The position numbers were made by a program, and so were the translations under genes. DNA of 64,000 bases from CBDBIG01 sp965205845 [NCBI: bacterium] (lineage in GTDB: Bacteria; SAR324), in contig CBDBIG010000003.1 in NCBI GenBank assembly GCA_965205845.1, forward strand, positions 62,001 through 126,000, given 5' to 3'. Every line of letters begins with the position of its first letter. Positions within the stretch are counted from its first letter, which is position 1. A model generated the notes under the pieces. That model saw only the letters and a program-made list of their open reading frames with translations. It was not told the DNA's origin and ran no database searches. Below are positions 45,495 through 52,991 of this stretch, piece after piece.

Positions 45495-45551
45495 ATCAAG
45501 CCTTGCACCAAGCAAAAAACATGCCAAAATAAAGAGACCCCAGAATGACCA

Positions 45552-45591
45552 GTGTCAAAGCATGTGTCCCAAAGTGTCAAAGCAAGTGTCC
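45552..45591. promoter_or_regulatory. Prophage right-end double transposase site
   Basis: Two direct copies, GTGTCAAAGCATGTGTCC (45552-45569) and GTGTCAAAGCAAGTGTCC (45574-45591), 22 bp apart, about two helical turns. The inner copy recurs inverted near the left end (23860-23882). The prophage probably ends a few bases later, at about 45597 (TTTACA). Confidence 0.65.
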
Positions 45592-45601
45592 CTTTACAGC
45601 G

Positions 45602-46030
45602 ATGAAAGCACGCAACACCACTGTACTGAACGGGTGGCGTTCGGTGAAATCCAAGGCCAATCAACAGCTCACCGAAAAGGGACGCCACGGAAAACCCCTT
45701 AATGAAGAAGAATTGCTTACCTTGATTCGCCGCGAGGTACGTGAACGCAAAGAAACCAACGAACACTTGGCAAAGGACGCACCCGAATACACCGACAATC
45801 TTGTTGTTATCCAAGTTTTGAAAGCGCACCTGCCTGCAGATCTGAGCGAAGAGGCACTCGAAAAAGCCATTTTGCAGGCTATTGAACAAAGCGGGGCAAA
45901 GGGTCCTCAAGACATGGGCAAGGCTATGCAGGTACTCCGCGGCACCCCTGGGGTCAATATGGGCAAGGCTTCGCAACGGGTGAAAGCGTTGCTACCAAGC
46001 TGGCTAGAGTGGATTATGTCAGCCCGTTGA
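45602..46030 (+). CDS. yqeY: GatB/YqeY-domain protein with N terminus replaced by prophage end
   Basis: YqeY family, a small protein resembling the tail domain of the tRNA amidotransferase B subunit. MKARNTTVLNGWRSVKSKAN fits the YqeY AMKA(R/K) helix, then LTLIRREVRERKETNE, VLKAHLPADLSEEALEKAIL, QSGAKGPQDMGKAMQ and KASQRVKALL. The usual first about 15 residues (before AMKA) are missing. The frame runs upstream to ATG 45545, but those codons are the prophage end repeats. The prophage appears to have inserted at the 5' end of this gene; the lost piece was not found left of the prophage. The 3' end is the first copy of an 82-bp tandem repeat. Confidence 0.8.
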   Translation: MKARNTTVLNGWRSVKSKANQQLTEKGRHGKPLNEEELLTLIRREVRERKETNEHLAKDAPEYTDNLVVIQVLKAHLPADLSEEALEKAILQAIEQSGAKGPQDMGKAMQVLRGTPGVNMGKASQRVKALLPSWLEWIMSAR

Positions 46031-46292
46031 CCACCCAATTTGGCTTAAGGCTTCGCAACGGGTGAAAGCGTTGCTACCAAGCTAGCTAGAGTGGATTATG
46101 TCAGCCCGTTGACCACCCAATTTGGCTTAAGGCTTCGCAACGGGTGAAAGCGTTGCTACCAAGCTAGCTAGAGTGGATTATGTCAGCCCGTTGACCACCC
46201 AATTTGGCTTAAGGCTTCGCAACGGGTGAAAGCGTTGCTACCAAGCTAGCTAGAGTGGATTATGTCAGCCCGTTGACCACCCAATTTGGTTT
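45965..46292. repeat. 82-bp tandem repeat, 4 copies, joining two convergent gene ends
   Basis: Copies start at 45965, 46047, 46129 and 46211 (AAGGCTTCGCAACGGGTGAA). Each contains the last about 66 bases of yqeY and, on the other strand, the last about 33 bases of the dehydrogenase gene, both stops included. Copies 2-4 share CTAGCTAGAG where copy 1 has CTGGCTAGAG, so copies 2-4 arose from each other. There are no spacers. Confidence 0.95.
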
Positions 46293-47228
46293 TTGGCCCA
46301 GTACAACCACCTTACGCACATTTTCAAGCCCCCATTCCCATGTACGTGAAGATGCTTCGGGAGTAGGCCCAGCAATATGGGCGGTGAGCAGCACATTTTT
46401 TGCGCAAAGCAAAGGGTTGTCCTGTTCAATCGGTTCGCGTGAAAACACATCCAGCCCAGCTCCAAAAATACGTGCGCCATTTAGCGCGGCAGCCAAGGCT
46501 TGCTCATCCACAATCCCACCCCTTGCTGCCATAATAAACAAAGCACTTGGTTTCATTTTTGCCAGCAAGTCCGCGCCAACCATGTTGCAGGTGGTATCAT
46601 CCAAAGGGGTGTGTACACTCACCACATCCGCTTCGCTAAATAACACTTCTCTTTCGGAAAAGGTGGCTTGTGTATCGGCAAGTATGTTCGCATCAATCGG
46701 TCGGATGTCGTTGTACAAAATGCGCATACTGAAAGCACGACACAGCGTGGCCAAAGTTTGCCCAATGGCACCAAACCCCACAATTCCCATGGTTTTACCG
46801 TTAAGTTCAAAAGAGCGCTTGGTGAGCAAGCGGGCCTCGAGCCACGCAGCTTTGCGGGTTAGGGCATCGGCAGATTTAAGATTTTTGGCCAAGGCCAGCA
46901 TGAGTCCCATGCACAACTCTGCCACTGAAGCTTTGTTGACCCCAGCTACGTTACAGCAAGGAATGCCTCGCACCCTCGCCGCAGCTAGATCAAGGGTGTT
47001 GTAACCCACGCCCAAACGCTGCACAATTTTTAATTTGGGGGCCGCTGCCAAAGCCTGCTCGTTCACGGGTTCTGCACCCACCACAAAAGCATCCACATCG
47101 GCTAGTTTAGCCAACTGCGCATCGCTCCAATGCGAATCATCTTCAGCCCAAGCAATCACGTAATCGAGTTCTTTTGGAATTTGCGCGACCGCATCAGGGC
47201 GGTTTTTCAGTAAAAATGCCAGTTTCAT
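46260..47228 (-). CDS. D-2-hydroxyacid dehydrogenase (NAD-dependent)
   Basis: 322 residues with the two-domain D-isomer 2-hydroxyacid dehydrogenase fold. It has VGYNTLDLAAARVRGIPCCN and the Rossmann motif MGIVGFGAIGQTL with Asp after the second strand (YNDIRP), favouring NAD. Catalytic Arg is in AARGGIVDEQAL, Glu in FSREPI-adjacent FGAGLDVFSREPIEQ, and His in LTAHIAGPTPEA. Phosphoglycerate dehydrogenase, glyoxylate reductase and related activities are all possible; no ACT domain is present. ATG 47228 with AAAAGG upstream. Its 3' end is part of the 82-bp repeats. Confidence 0.85.
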   Translation of the reverse strand: MKLAFLLKNRPDAVAQIPKELDYVIAWAEDDSHWSDAQLAKLADVDAFVVGAEPVNEQALAAAPKLKIVQRLGVGYNTLDLAAARVRGIPCCNVAGVNKASVAELCMGLMLALAKNLKSADALTRKAAWLEARLLTKRSFELNGKTMGIVGFGAIGQTLATLCRAFSMRILYNDIRPIDANILADTQATFSEREVLFSEADVVSVHTPLDDTTCNMVGADLLAKMKPSALFIMAARGGIVDEQALAAALNGARIFGAGLDVFSREPIEQDNPLLCAKNVLLTAHIAGPTPEASSRTWEWGLENVRKVVVLGQKPNWVVNGLT

Positions 47229-47320
47229 GGGTGCCTTTTCATCCTTCCCACCTATATTTTTTTAATGTGTAGACCTTGATAGATATCCCATGATTCACCT
47301 GGTCGTAGCAATATCCTTGT

Positions 47321-47497
47321 CCCCGTTCCCATGCTTATGCAGGCCACATGGAAATAACGGGATATAACGGGTGTCCCCGTCCCCATGCTTATGCAGGCCA
47401 CATGGAAATAACGGGATATAACGGGTGTCCCCGTCCCCATGCTTATGCAGGCCACATGGAAATAACGGGATACAACGGGTGTCCCCGTCCCCATGCT
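47321..47497. repeat. 54-bp tandem repeat, 3 copies plus a partial fourth
   Basis: Copies start at 47321, 47375, 47429 and 47483 (partial), each CCCCGTCCCCATGCTTATGC followed by a GGCCACATGG segment and GGATATAACGGGTGT. Almost identical, with no spacers, upstream of the dehydrogenase gene. A related motif (GGCAGGATATAACGGGTGTG on the minus strand) recurs alone near 47730, so part of the unit is dispersed. Confidence 0.9.
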
Positions 47498-47941
47498 TTG
47501 CGCCTCGTAATCCAACGGGTTTTTAGTGGGTGATAGCGGTTTTCGGGTGGCGATTTGCAAGCAAAGAGGATAGCGATGGCTGACTTCCATGAAGACAAGT
47601 TTCTAAGGGCACGGGCATTTGTAAGAAAAGGGTGGCGTAATTTACCGATGAAACCAGGGCGACATGGTGGCAGGGCAAAAAAAACCATATTTTCTGCCCG
47701 TAGTAAAGCAGCTGGCTCGGCACACCCGTTATATCCTGCCGTATCCCGCCATTTCCTTAGTGGTGTAAAAGCATGTGAACCGGCACACTTACAACGAATA
47801 GACACCGAAACCAGGGCAAAAACCGGTGGTGTCCCATGTATTTTAGAGCCGCAAAGCACGTGTCTCCTTACACCAATCGTGGTTGTGAAGGCCTACACCA
47901 TGCCAATAAGCCGTTTTTATGCTGGCTTTTAAGGTAGAAAG
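47498..47941. other. Noncoding stretch between the 54-bp array and tRNA-Tyr
   Basis: A plus-strand ORF (47555-47932) has no protein-like pattern and no ribosome site. It contains an isolated element related to the 54-bp repeat near 47720-47760. No gene is supported. Confidence 0.4.
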
Positions 47942-48023
47942 TGGGGAGAGGAGGATTCGAACCTCCGAAGGCGAAGCCGTCAGATTTACAGTCTGATCCC
48001 GTTGGCCACTTGGGTATCTCCCC
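47942..48023 (-). tRNA. tRNA-Tyr (GTA)
   Basis: 82-nt class II tRNA on the minus strand. The acceptor GGGGAGA pairs with TCTCCCC, anticodon loop CTGTAAA (anticodon GTA), long variable arm (ACGGCTTCGCCTT), T-arm GGAGGTTCGAATCCTCC. CCA is not encoded. Confidence 0.95.
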
Positions 48024-48413
48024 CTTTTTTTGAACAATCACGCTGCTTCTTAAGTTGTGATGCCTTCTTTTTTTAAAAAAGCCCTGGAGAGGTTTTTGAC
48101 AATGGTTACGTTTTGCGAAGCACCATTTCAAATGGAGGTTTTCGACGCGGACCAACAGTTCCATACGTATATCAAATACCCGTTTGTATCAACCGTGTTT
48201 TGTTGTTTTTAGCGTATTTTTTATAGTACGCTCCATGCGGGTCTAAGGCACCAAACGCACCTAGAACCAAACGGGGTTTCTCGCTTTTTAGCACGCATAA
48301 ACCCAGCACCAACCCACACACCTGCCAACTATATGTACCATGCTGCCTTAGCGTTGGTCATTAAAGGCGAACCTTGCGCATGGCGTGATGAACCGCAGGA
48401 TGCTTTTTTTAAA
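48024..48413. other. Spacer between the two tRNA genes
   Basis: About 390 bases with no ORF or structure that I can support. A-T-rich with T and A runs near 48025 and 48070, where the tRNA-Tyr promoter should lie. Confidence 0.4.
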
Positions 48414-48486
48414 AGCTGGCGAAGGGACTTGAACCCCCAACCTGCGCATTACAAATGCGCTGCTCTACCAGTTGAGCTACGCCAGC
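48414..48486 (-). tRNA. tRNA-Thr (TGT)
   Basis: 73-nt tRNA on the minus strand. The acceptor GCTGGCG pairs with CGCCAGC, D-arm AGCTCAACTGGTAGAGC, anticodon loop TTTGTAA (TGT), T-arm GGGGGTTCAAGTCCCTT. CCA is not encoded. Confidence 0.95.
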
Positions 48487-48501
48487 AATTGCGTCATATC
48501 C

Positions 48502-48532
48502 GTTATACACTTTGCATACCTTCATTTTACAA
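48502..48532 (-). promoter_or_regulatory. Possible promoter of tRNA-Thr
   Basis: On the minus strand TTGTAA (48532-48527) and TATAAC (48507-48502) are separated by 19 bases. The -10 lies about 16 bases before the tRNA 5' end. Both hexamers match consensus reasonably, but the spacing is long. Confidence 0.35.
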
Positions 48533-48671
48533 ACTACCAAACGACAGCCGCTCCATTGTGCACATTCATATCCTTAGAGACAAGGCATAAAGTAAAAACA
48601 ACAAGCAAGAACCAACGGTTTGCGTTGACACGCTACCAGCAACCATCTTTTTAAAAAGGGCTCTTCAAAAT

Positions 48672-49835
48672 ATGCGCTTAGAAACCACTCTTATTCATAG
48701 CGAACGTGAACCTCGTAAAAACAAAGGCATTGTCAATCCGCCCGTCTACCACATGTCGACCGTGTTGTATGATGACATCGAGAGTTTTTCTAAGCGTGGT
48801 GAGCGCCGCCTATCCCAAACGGAGATAGGCTATGGGGCGCAAGGCTCACCTTTGTCTTATAGCCTGGGGCGCATGTTTTCTGAATTAGAAGGGGGCTTTG
48901 GTGCGGTTATGACCTGCACTGGATTGAGTGCTGTGTCGATGGCCTTGTCTGCATTTTTAAAAGCGGGCGATCATTTACTGATGGTCGACTCGGTGTACAA
49001 TCCCACCCGCCATTTCTGCGATTACCACCTACGTCGCATGGGCATTGAGGTTGAATACTATGATCCCTGTGTTGGTCAAGGCATTGCCCAGCTTTTGCGT
49101 CCTAATACCAGTGTGGTGTATTTGGAAAGCCCTGGCTCACTCACCTTTGAGGTGCAAGATATTCCCGCTATTATACAAGCTGTTAAAGGGCGCAGCATTA
49201 CCACCATTTTAGACAACACATGGTCTGCGGGTGTATTTTTGAAGCCGCTTCAAATGGGAGTGGATGTGAGTTTGCATGCGGTTACCAAATACCCCGCAGG
49301 GCACTCCGACTTGGTCATGGGTGCCATTATTGCCCGCGAAGAGGCCCATTACCTTAGCCTAAAAGAAACCGTATTGGCCTTTGGTGAAACCGCCCCACCT
49401 GACGATAGTTACTTGGCCATGCGCGGAATGCGCAGCATGATGGTACGGCTTAAGCACCAAGAAAAAGCGGCCATCACCATGGCTCAATGGCTGCAAAAAC
49501 AACCCCAAGTCAAGCAAGTGCTTCACCCAGCCCTGCCTAGTCACCCGCAACATGCCTTATGGAAGCGCGATTTTAGGGGTTCAAGCAGTTTATTTGGCGT
49601 AATATTAAACACCCAAAACGAGGCAGCCTACTCTAGAATGCTTGATCCCATGGCATTGTTTAAAATGGGTGCCAGTTGGGGCGGGTTTGAAAGCCTTATT
49701 CTACCCGTCTTTCCCCAGGAAACCCGCAGCGCAGTTCCTTGGCAAGCAAAAGAACTGATGGTACGGGTTCACATTGGTTTAGAGCATGAGGAAGATTTGA
49801 AGGACGATTTAAAAAAAGCCCTTGAACGCTTATAA
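48672..49835 (+). CDS. metC: Cystathionine beta-lyase / trans-sulfuration PLP enzyme
   Basis: Cys/Met-metabolism PLP enzyme, 387 residues. The opening RLETTLIHSEREPRKNKGIV, then PPVYHMSTVLYDD, SYSLGRMFSELEGGFGAVMT, YLESPGSLTFEVQDI and DNTWSAGVFLKPLQMGVD follow the family. The cofactor lysine is in LHAVTKYPAGHSDLVMG. The late motif KMGASWGGFESLILPV is characteristic of MetC. It probably cleaves cystathionine to homocysteine; a lyase of similar fold cannot be excluded. ATG 48672, with no strong ribosome site visible. It stands alone. Confidence 0.88.
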   Translation: MRLETTLIHSEREPRKNKGIVNPPVYHMSTVLYDDIESFSKRGERRLSQTEIGYGAQGSPLSYSLGRMFSELEGGFGAVMTCTGLSAVSMALSAFLKAGDHLLMVDSVYNPTRHFCDYHLRRMGIEVEYYDPCVGQGIAQLLRPNTSVVYLESPGSLTFEVQDIPAIIQAVKGRSITTILDNTWSAGVFLKPLQMGVDVSLHAVTKYPAGHSDLVMGAIIAREEAHYLSLKETVLAFGETAPPDDSYLAMRGMRSMMVRLKHQEKAAITMAQWLQKQPQVKQVLHPALPSHPQHALWKRDFRGSSSLFGVILNTQNEAAYSRMLDPMALFKMGASWGGFESLILPVFPQETRSAVPWQAKELMVRVHIGLEHEEDLKDDLKKALERL

Positions 49836-49907
49836 ACAAGTGCACCTGGCAGGGCTCGTATAGGGGGGATGCCGTGGAGTGGGTCAAAATCTACGCATCA
49901 GCGATAT

Positions 49908-50150
49908 GGAGCACTGCAACCGCCATGACGTAGCCAAAGCGAACGCTTTAATGGAGCACTGCAACCGCCATGACGTAGCCAAGGCGAACGCTTTAATGGA
50001 GCACTGCAACCGCTATGAGCGTAGCCAAGGCGAACGCTTTAATGGAGCACTGCAACCGCTATGGCGTAGCCAAAGCGAACGCTTTAATGGAGCACTGCAA
50101 CCGCCATGACGTAGCCAAGGCGAACGCTTTAGTGGAGCATTGTAAATGCA
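49908..50150. repeat. 45-bp tandem repeat, 5 copies plus a partial sixth
   Basis: Copies start at 49908, 49953, 49998, 50044, 50089 and 50134 (partial), each GGAGCACTGCAACCGC(C/T)ATG followed by CGTAGCCAA and GCGAACGCTTTA. One copy carries an extra base. In one frame it encodes NALMEHCNRHDVAKA repeats, but the frame breaks at the extra base and no gene start is evident. The unit is not clearly from metC or apgM. Confidence 0.9.
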
Positions 50151-50291
50151 TTCAATATGCACGCGTTAAAAACGGCCGTTCAGCCCACGCATGCTTTGAG
50201 GGCGACCAAAATGGACGTTTTTACAGGGACCCTGGTGGAGGCGTGCTCGGATTGCAGCACTGACGCGGCGTGCCTGCTCGGATTGGATTTC

Positions 50292-51505
50292 CTAATTGGC
50301 ATAAGATAGCAAGTGCTTAATGACCGAATGCCCCTGCTCAATCATCACGCCCGTTTGACTCGAATCGGTTTCGCCGTACTTGTAGTGGGTTTCACGATGC
50401 GTTGCATGTTGCATTTGTTGGCTCGACACCATGGCAAAAGGCGGCGGGTCTGTGCTATGGGTTTTGGTAGCCACGGGAGTTGCGTGATCGGAGGTAAGCA
50501 GCATGGTGTAGGGTTGAGGCAGATGTTGCAGCAAGTACCCAAGCACTTTTTCGTCAATTTGCTCAATGGCTCTAATTTTTTCTGCACGGTTACCCATGTG
50601 CCCCGCTTCATCAGGTGCTTCAATGTGTACAAACACCAAGTCATGATCAACCAGTGCTTTCACGGCGCACCGTGCTTTCGAGCGATAATCGGTATCTAAA
50701 TACCCCGTCGCTCCTGGGGCATTGATAATCTGAAAGCCTGCACATGTGGCCACCCCACGTACCAAATCTACCGCAGAAATACAGGCGCCCGCCAAACCAT
50801 GCAACTGCTTAAAGGTTGGCGTTGACACTGCTGCCCCTTGACCCCACGGCCATACATGGGTAATGGGTGCCTTGCCTGTAGCTTTGCGTGCTTTATTCAC
50901 GGGATGCTCTGCAAATAGTTTTTGGGCCGTTTCCATCATCTGCCTTAGCACATCAGCACCTTCTCCTTTGGGTAAATGGGGGGCTATTTGCTTGTCGCTA
51001 ATATCATGGGGCGGGGTAAGTTCTATACCAAGGGGGCATTCCGCCACACGAGCAAATGGCGATAGCTCACCCCTGCATGCAGGGCAAACCCATCACGCTC
51101 CACTTGCTCTGCCAGGGATTTAAGCAACAAGGTTGATTCCTCGGTGCTCACATGGCTTCCTGAATAATCGGCCATCACCGCTTGGTCACCTTGGCCAGCA
51201 AGGCATACCATATTGATTCTAAATGCCTGGTCGCCTTTTTGAAGTTTTACGCCCATGGCGGCGGCTTCTAAAGGGGCACGCCCTGTGTAGTAAACGTTTG
51301 GGTCATAGCCAAACAGGCTCAAATTGCCCACATCCGACCCAGGAGGTAGACCTTGAGGAATGGTGCGAATGCGCCCAAACACCCCAGCATTCGCCATTAA
51401 ATCCATGTTGGGGGTATGTGCTGCCTCTAACGGGGTGGGTTCTTTGTTAGGTCCCTGCCAGTCACCCATGCCATCGCCTTGAATAATGATATACTTCATC
51501 TCCAC
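50292..51505 (-). pseudogene. apgM: Archaeal-type 2,3-bisphosphoglycerate-independent phosphoglycerate mutase, frameshifted
   Basis: Alkaline-phosphatase-superfamily mutase interconverting 2- and 3-phosphoglycerate. The first frame (51505-51023) has YIIIQGDGMGDWQGPNKEPT, HTPNMDLMANAGVFGRIRTI, LPPGSDVGNLSLFGYDP and YYTGRAPLEAAAMGV, with the catalytic Ser in GSD. The second (51047-50292) continues PLGIELTPPHDISDKQIAPH, FVHIEAPDEAGHMGNRAEKI and LLTSDHATPVATKTHSTDPP. The frames meet at a run of five C (plus-strand G5, 51032-51036); one extra C would restore NAPLGIELTPPHD and a protein of about 404 residues. All metal-site motifs survive, so a sequencing indel or phase variation is plausible. Confidence 0.85.
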
Positions 51506-51608
51506 ACGCCTTGTTCCTTCACATCATGGTAGGTTTTGTTCACATTGAAGAGGTTTTTTCATACCCCTTGGCAAATGATGGGTTTGGCTTCATTTTGCAA
51601 TGAAACGT

Positions 51609-52820
51609 TCAATCTCCAAATGTTGCCTTATACTTCAAATGTTCTTGCCTTTTTTTGATTTTCAGCCTTAAAAATTCCATGGGCTGATTGCCCTTGACAC
51701 GGTTACAGTTACCACATAGCAGTTGATAGTTTTCGTAATAATTCCCACCACCCTTCGACTTAGGAATAATGTGATCAATCTCAAAATGCCTCATGTCGAG
51801 TTTATCTTCGCAGCCATTGCACAGCGCACCTTGAAGCTTGTACAACCGCGCTTTCACAGATTGATTATCTGGCAGCTCTTGGGTGATATCGGTTCGTTGA
51901 GGGGTATCGGTTCGATGCACAAAATCAGAAAACAAGCCGGCATCATCGCTTAACCTTTGGAGCAAAATATCGACCGCTTTTACTTCAATATCAACCCCGA
52001 TCCACCGCCGTTGTAATTGCTGTGCTGCCACCATGGTTGTGGCACACCCACAAAATGGGTCGAGGATAACATCCCCTTCATCGCTTGAGGCTTTAACAAT
52101 CCGCTCAAGTAACTTTAGGGGTTTTTGGGTGGGGTAACCCAGCCGTTCTTTTGCCATATTATTGATAGTCGGGATTCGCCAAACATCATGCGGTAATTTT
52201 CCTTTAGGGTTTGGTTTGTATCTAGCATCCTTCGCATAACCGCTAGTTTTTAACCAATTACTATCTTCGGCGTAAGGTTCTCTCACGTCTTCCACATTGA
52301 AGGTATTTTTTGCACCCTTTGAATAGCAAAGGATAATGTCGTGCTTCCTTCCAAAGAATTTCTTTGATGTTGATGCAGCGTTATAGTAGTGCCAAACAAT
52401 CTCATTCCTAAAATGGTTCTTACCAAACACCTTGTCCATGATGATTTTAAGGTAATGGCTGGCAGTTGGGTCAACGTGCAAGTAAAGGCTTCCTGTTGAT
52501 TTTAAGACACGGTGCATTTCAATTATTCTTTGTGCCATATAGGTAATATACGACATCATCGGTTTACCATGGATGCCTTCGATCAACTGAATAAACTCAA
52601 CCATAAATGGATAATCTACCAAACGCTCCAAATAGAATTCATCCACATCTTGCCACGTCCACATGTCCTTAAAGCTTGCTCCAGCCGATTTGCTCCCCAC
52701 AGGTGCAGAATACGTACGTTTGCTGTTGAATGGTGGATCAAGATAAATAAGGTCAACAGACTCGCTGTTAAGCCCATTCAAAATATAGAGATTATCTCCT
52801 GTAAACAACGTATTCGTCAT
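51609..52820 (-). CDS. DNA methyltransferase fused to an HNH nuclease
   Basis: 403 residues from ATG 52820 (an upstream TTG at 52841 is less likely). The methyltransferase part has DPPF at residues 28-31 (IYLDPPFNSKRTY), TGSLYLHVDPTASHYLKIIM, FGKNHFRNEIVWHYYNA, ERLGYPTQKPLKLLERIVKA and the SAM motif LDPFCGCATTMVAAQQLQ. The C terminus is an HNH domain: LCNGCEDKL, FEIDHIIPKSKGGG and NYQLLCGNCNRVKG, with the zinc cysteines and the catalytic His intact. It is homologous in its methylase half to the gene at 10683 but carries a different nuclease, so it may be a single-chain restriction-modification enzyme. Specificity unknown. Confidence 0.85.
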   Translation of the reverse strand: MTNTLFTGDNLYILNGLNSESVDLIYLDPPFNSKRTYSAPVGSKSAGASFKDMWTWQDVDEFYLERLVDYPFMVEFIQLIEGIHGKPMMSYITYMAQRIIEMHRVLKSTGSLYLHVDPTASHYLKIIMDKVFGKNHFRNEIVWHYYNAASTSKKFFGRKHDIILCYSKGAKNTFNVEDVREPYAEDSNWLKTSGYAKDARYKPNPKGKLPHDVWRIPTINNMAKERLGYPTQKPLKLLERIVKASSDEGDVILDPFCGCATTMVAAQQLQRRWIGVDIEVKAVDILLQRLSDDAGLFSDFVHRTDTPQRTDITQELPDNQSVKARLYKLQGALCNGCEDKLDMRHFEIDHIIPKSKGGGNYYENYQLLCGNCNRVKGNQPMEFLRLKIKKRQEHLKYKATFGD

Positions 52821-52991
52821 GAAACCATCAAGCCTTTGCAAGTTCGTTTTGGGTCAGTAAAGCCTGTGGTATTTTTTAATTCCTCAAGGTGCATGTCCTC
52901 ATCTCAGAGGACAACGGCTCGCGCGGACAACAAAAAGGCACATATCCCCTTCGATCCCTTCCCCTATTGCCCCACCACCACCAACCCATGC

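Larger units (their letters stand above)
23860..45597. mobile_element. Defective Mu-like transposable prophage (about 21.7 kb)
   Basis: Gene order follows phage Mu: leftward repressor, transposase A, ATPase B, small early genes, gemA, portal, MuF, capsid region, tail completion, sheath, tube, tape measure, baseplate, fibre, methylase. The ends are placed by a degenerate inverted repeat (23860-23882 against 45547-45569) and should be accurate to some tens of bases. The prophage looks richer in G+C than the flanks. Terminase, most of the portal, most of the capsid, the lysis cassette and the mor/C activator are missing through internal deletions, so it cannot make phage alone. The right end abuts yqeY. 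The 5-bp target duplication could not be identified. Confidence 0.85.

Noticed and set aside
47555-47932. 125-residue plus-strand ORF
   Set aside because: No ribosome site, no protein-like pattern, and it overlaps a dispersed repeat fragment.
49879-50263. NALMEHCNRHDVAKA repeat protein
   Set aside because: The frame changes at the copy with an extra base and no gene start is evident; treated as an intergenic array.
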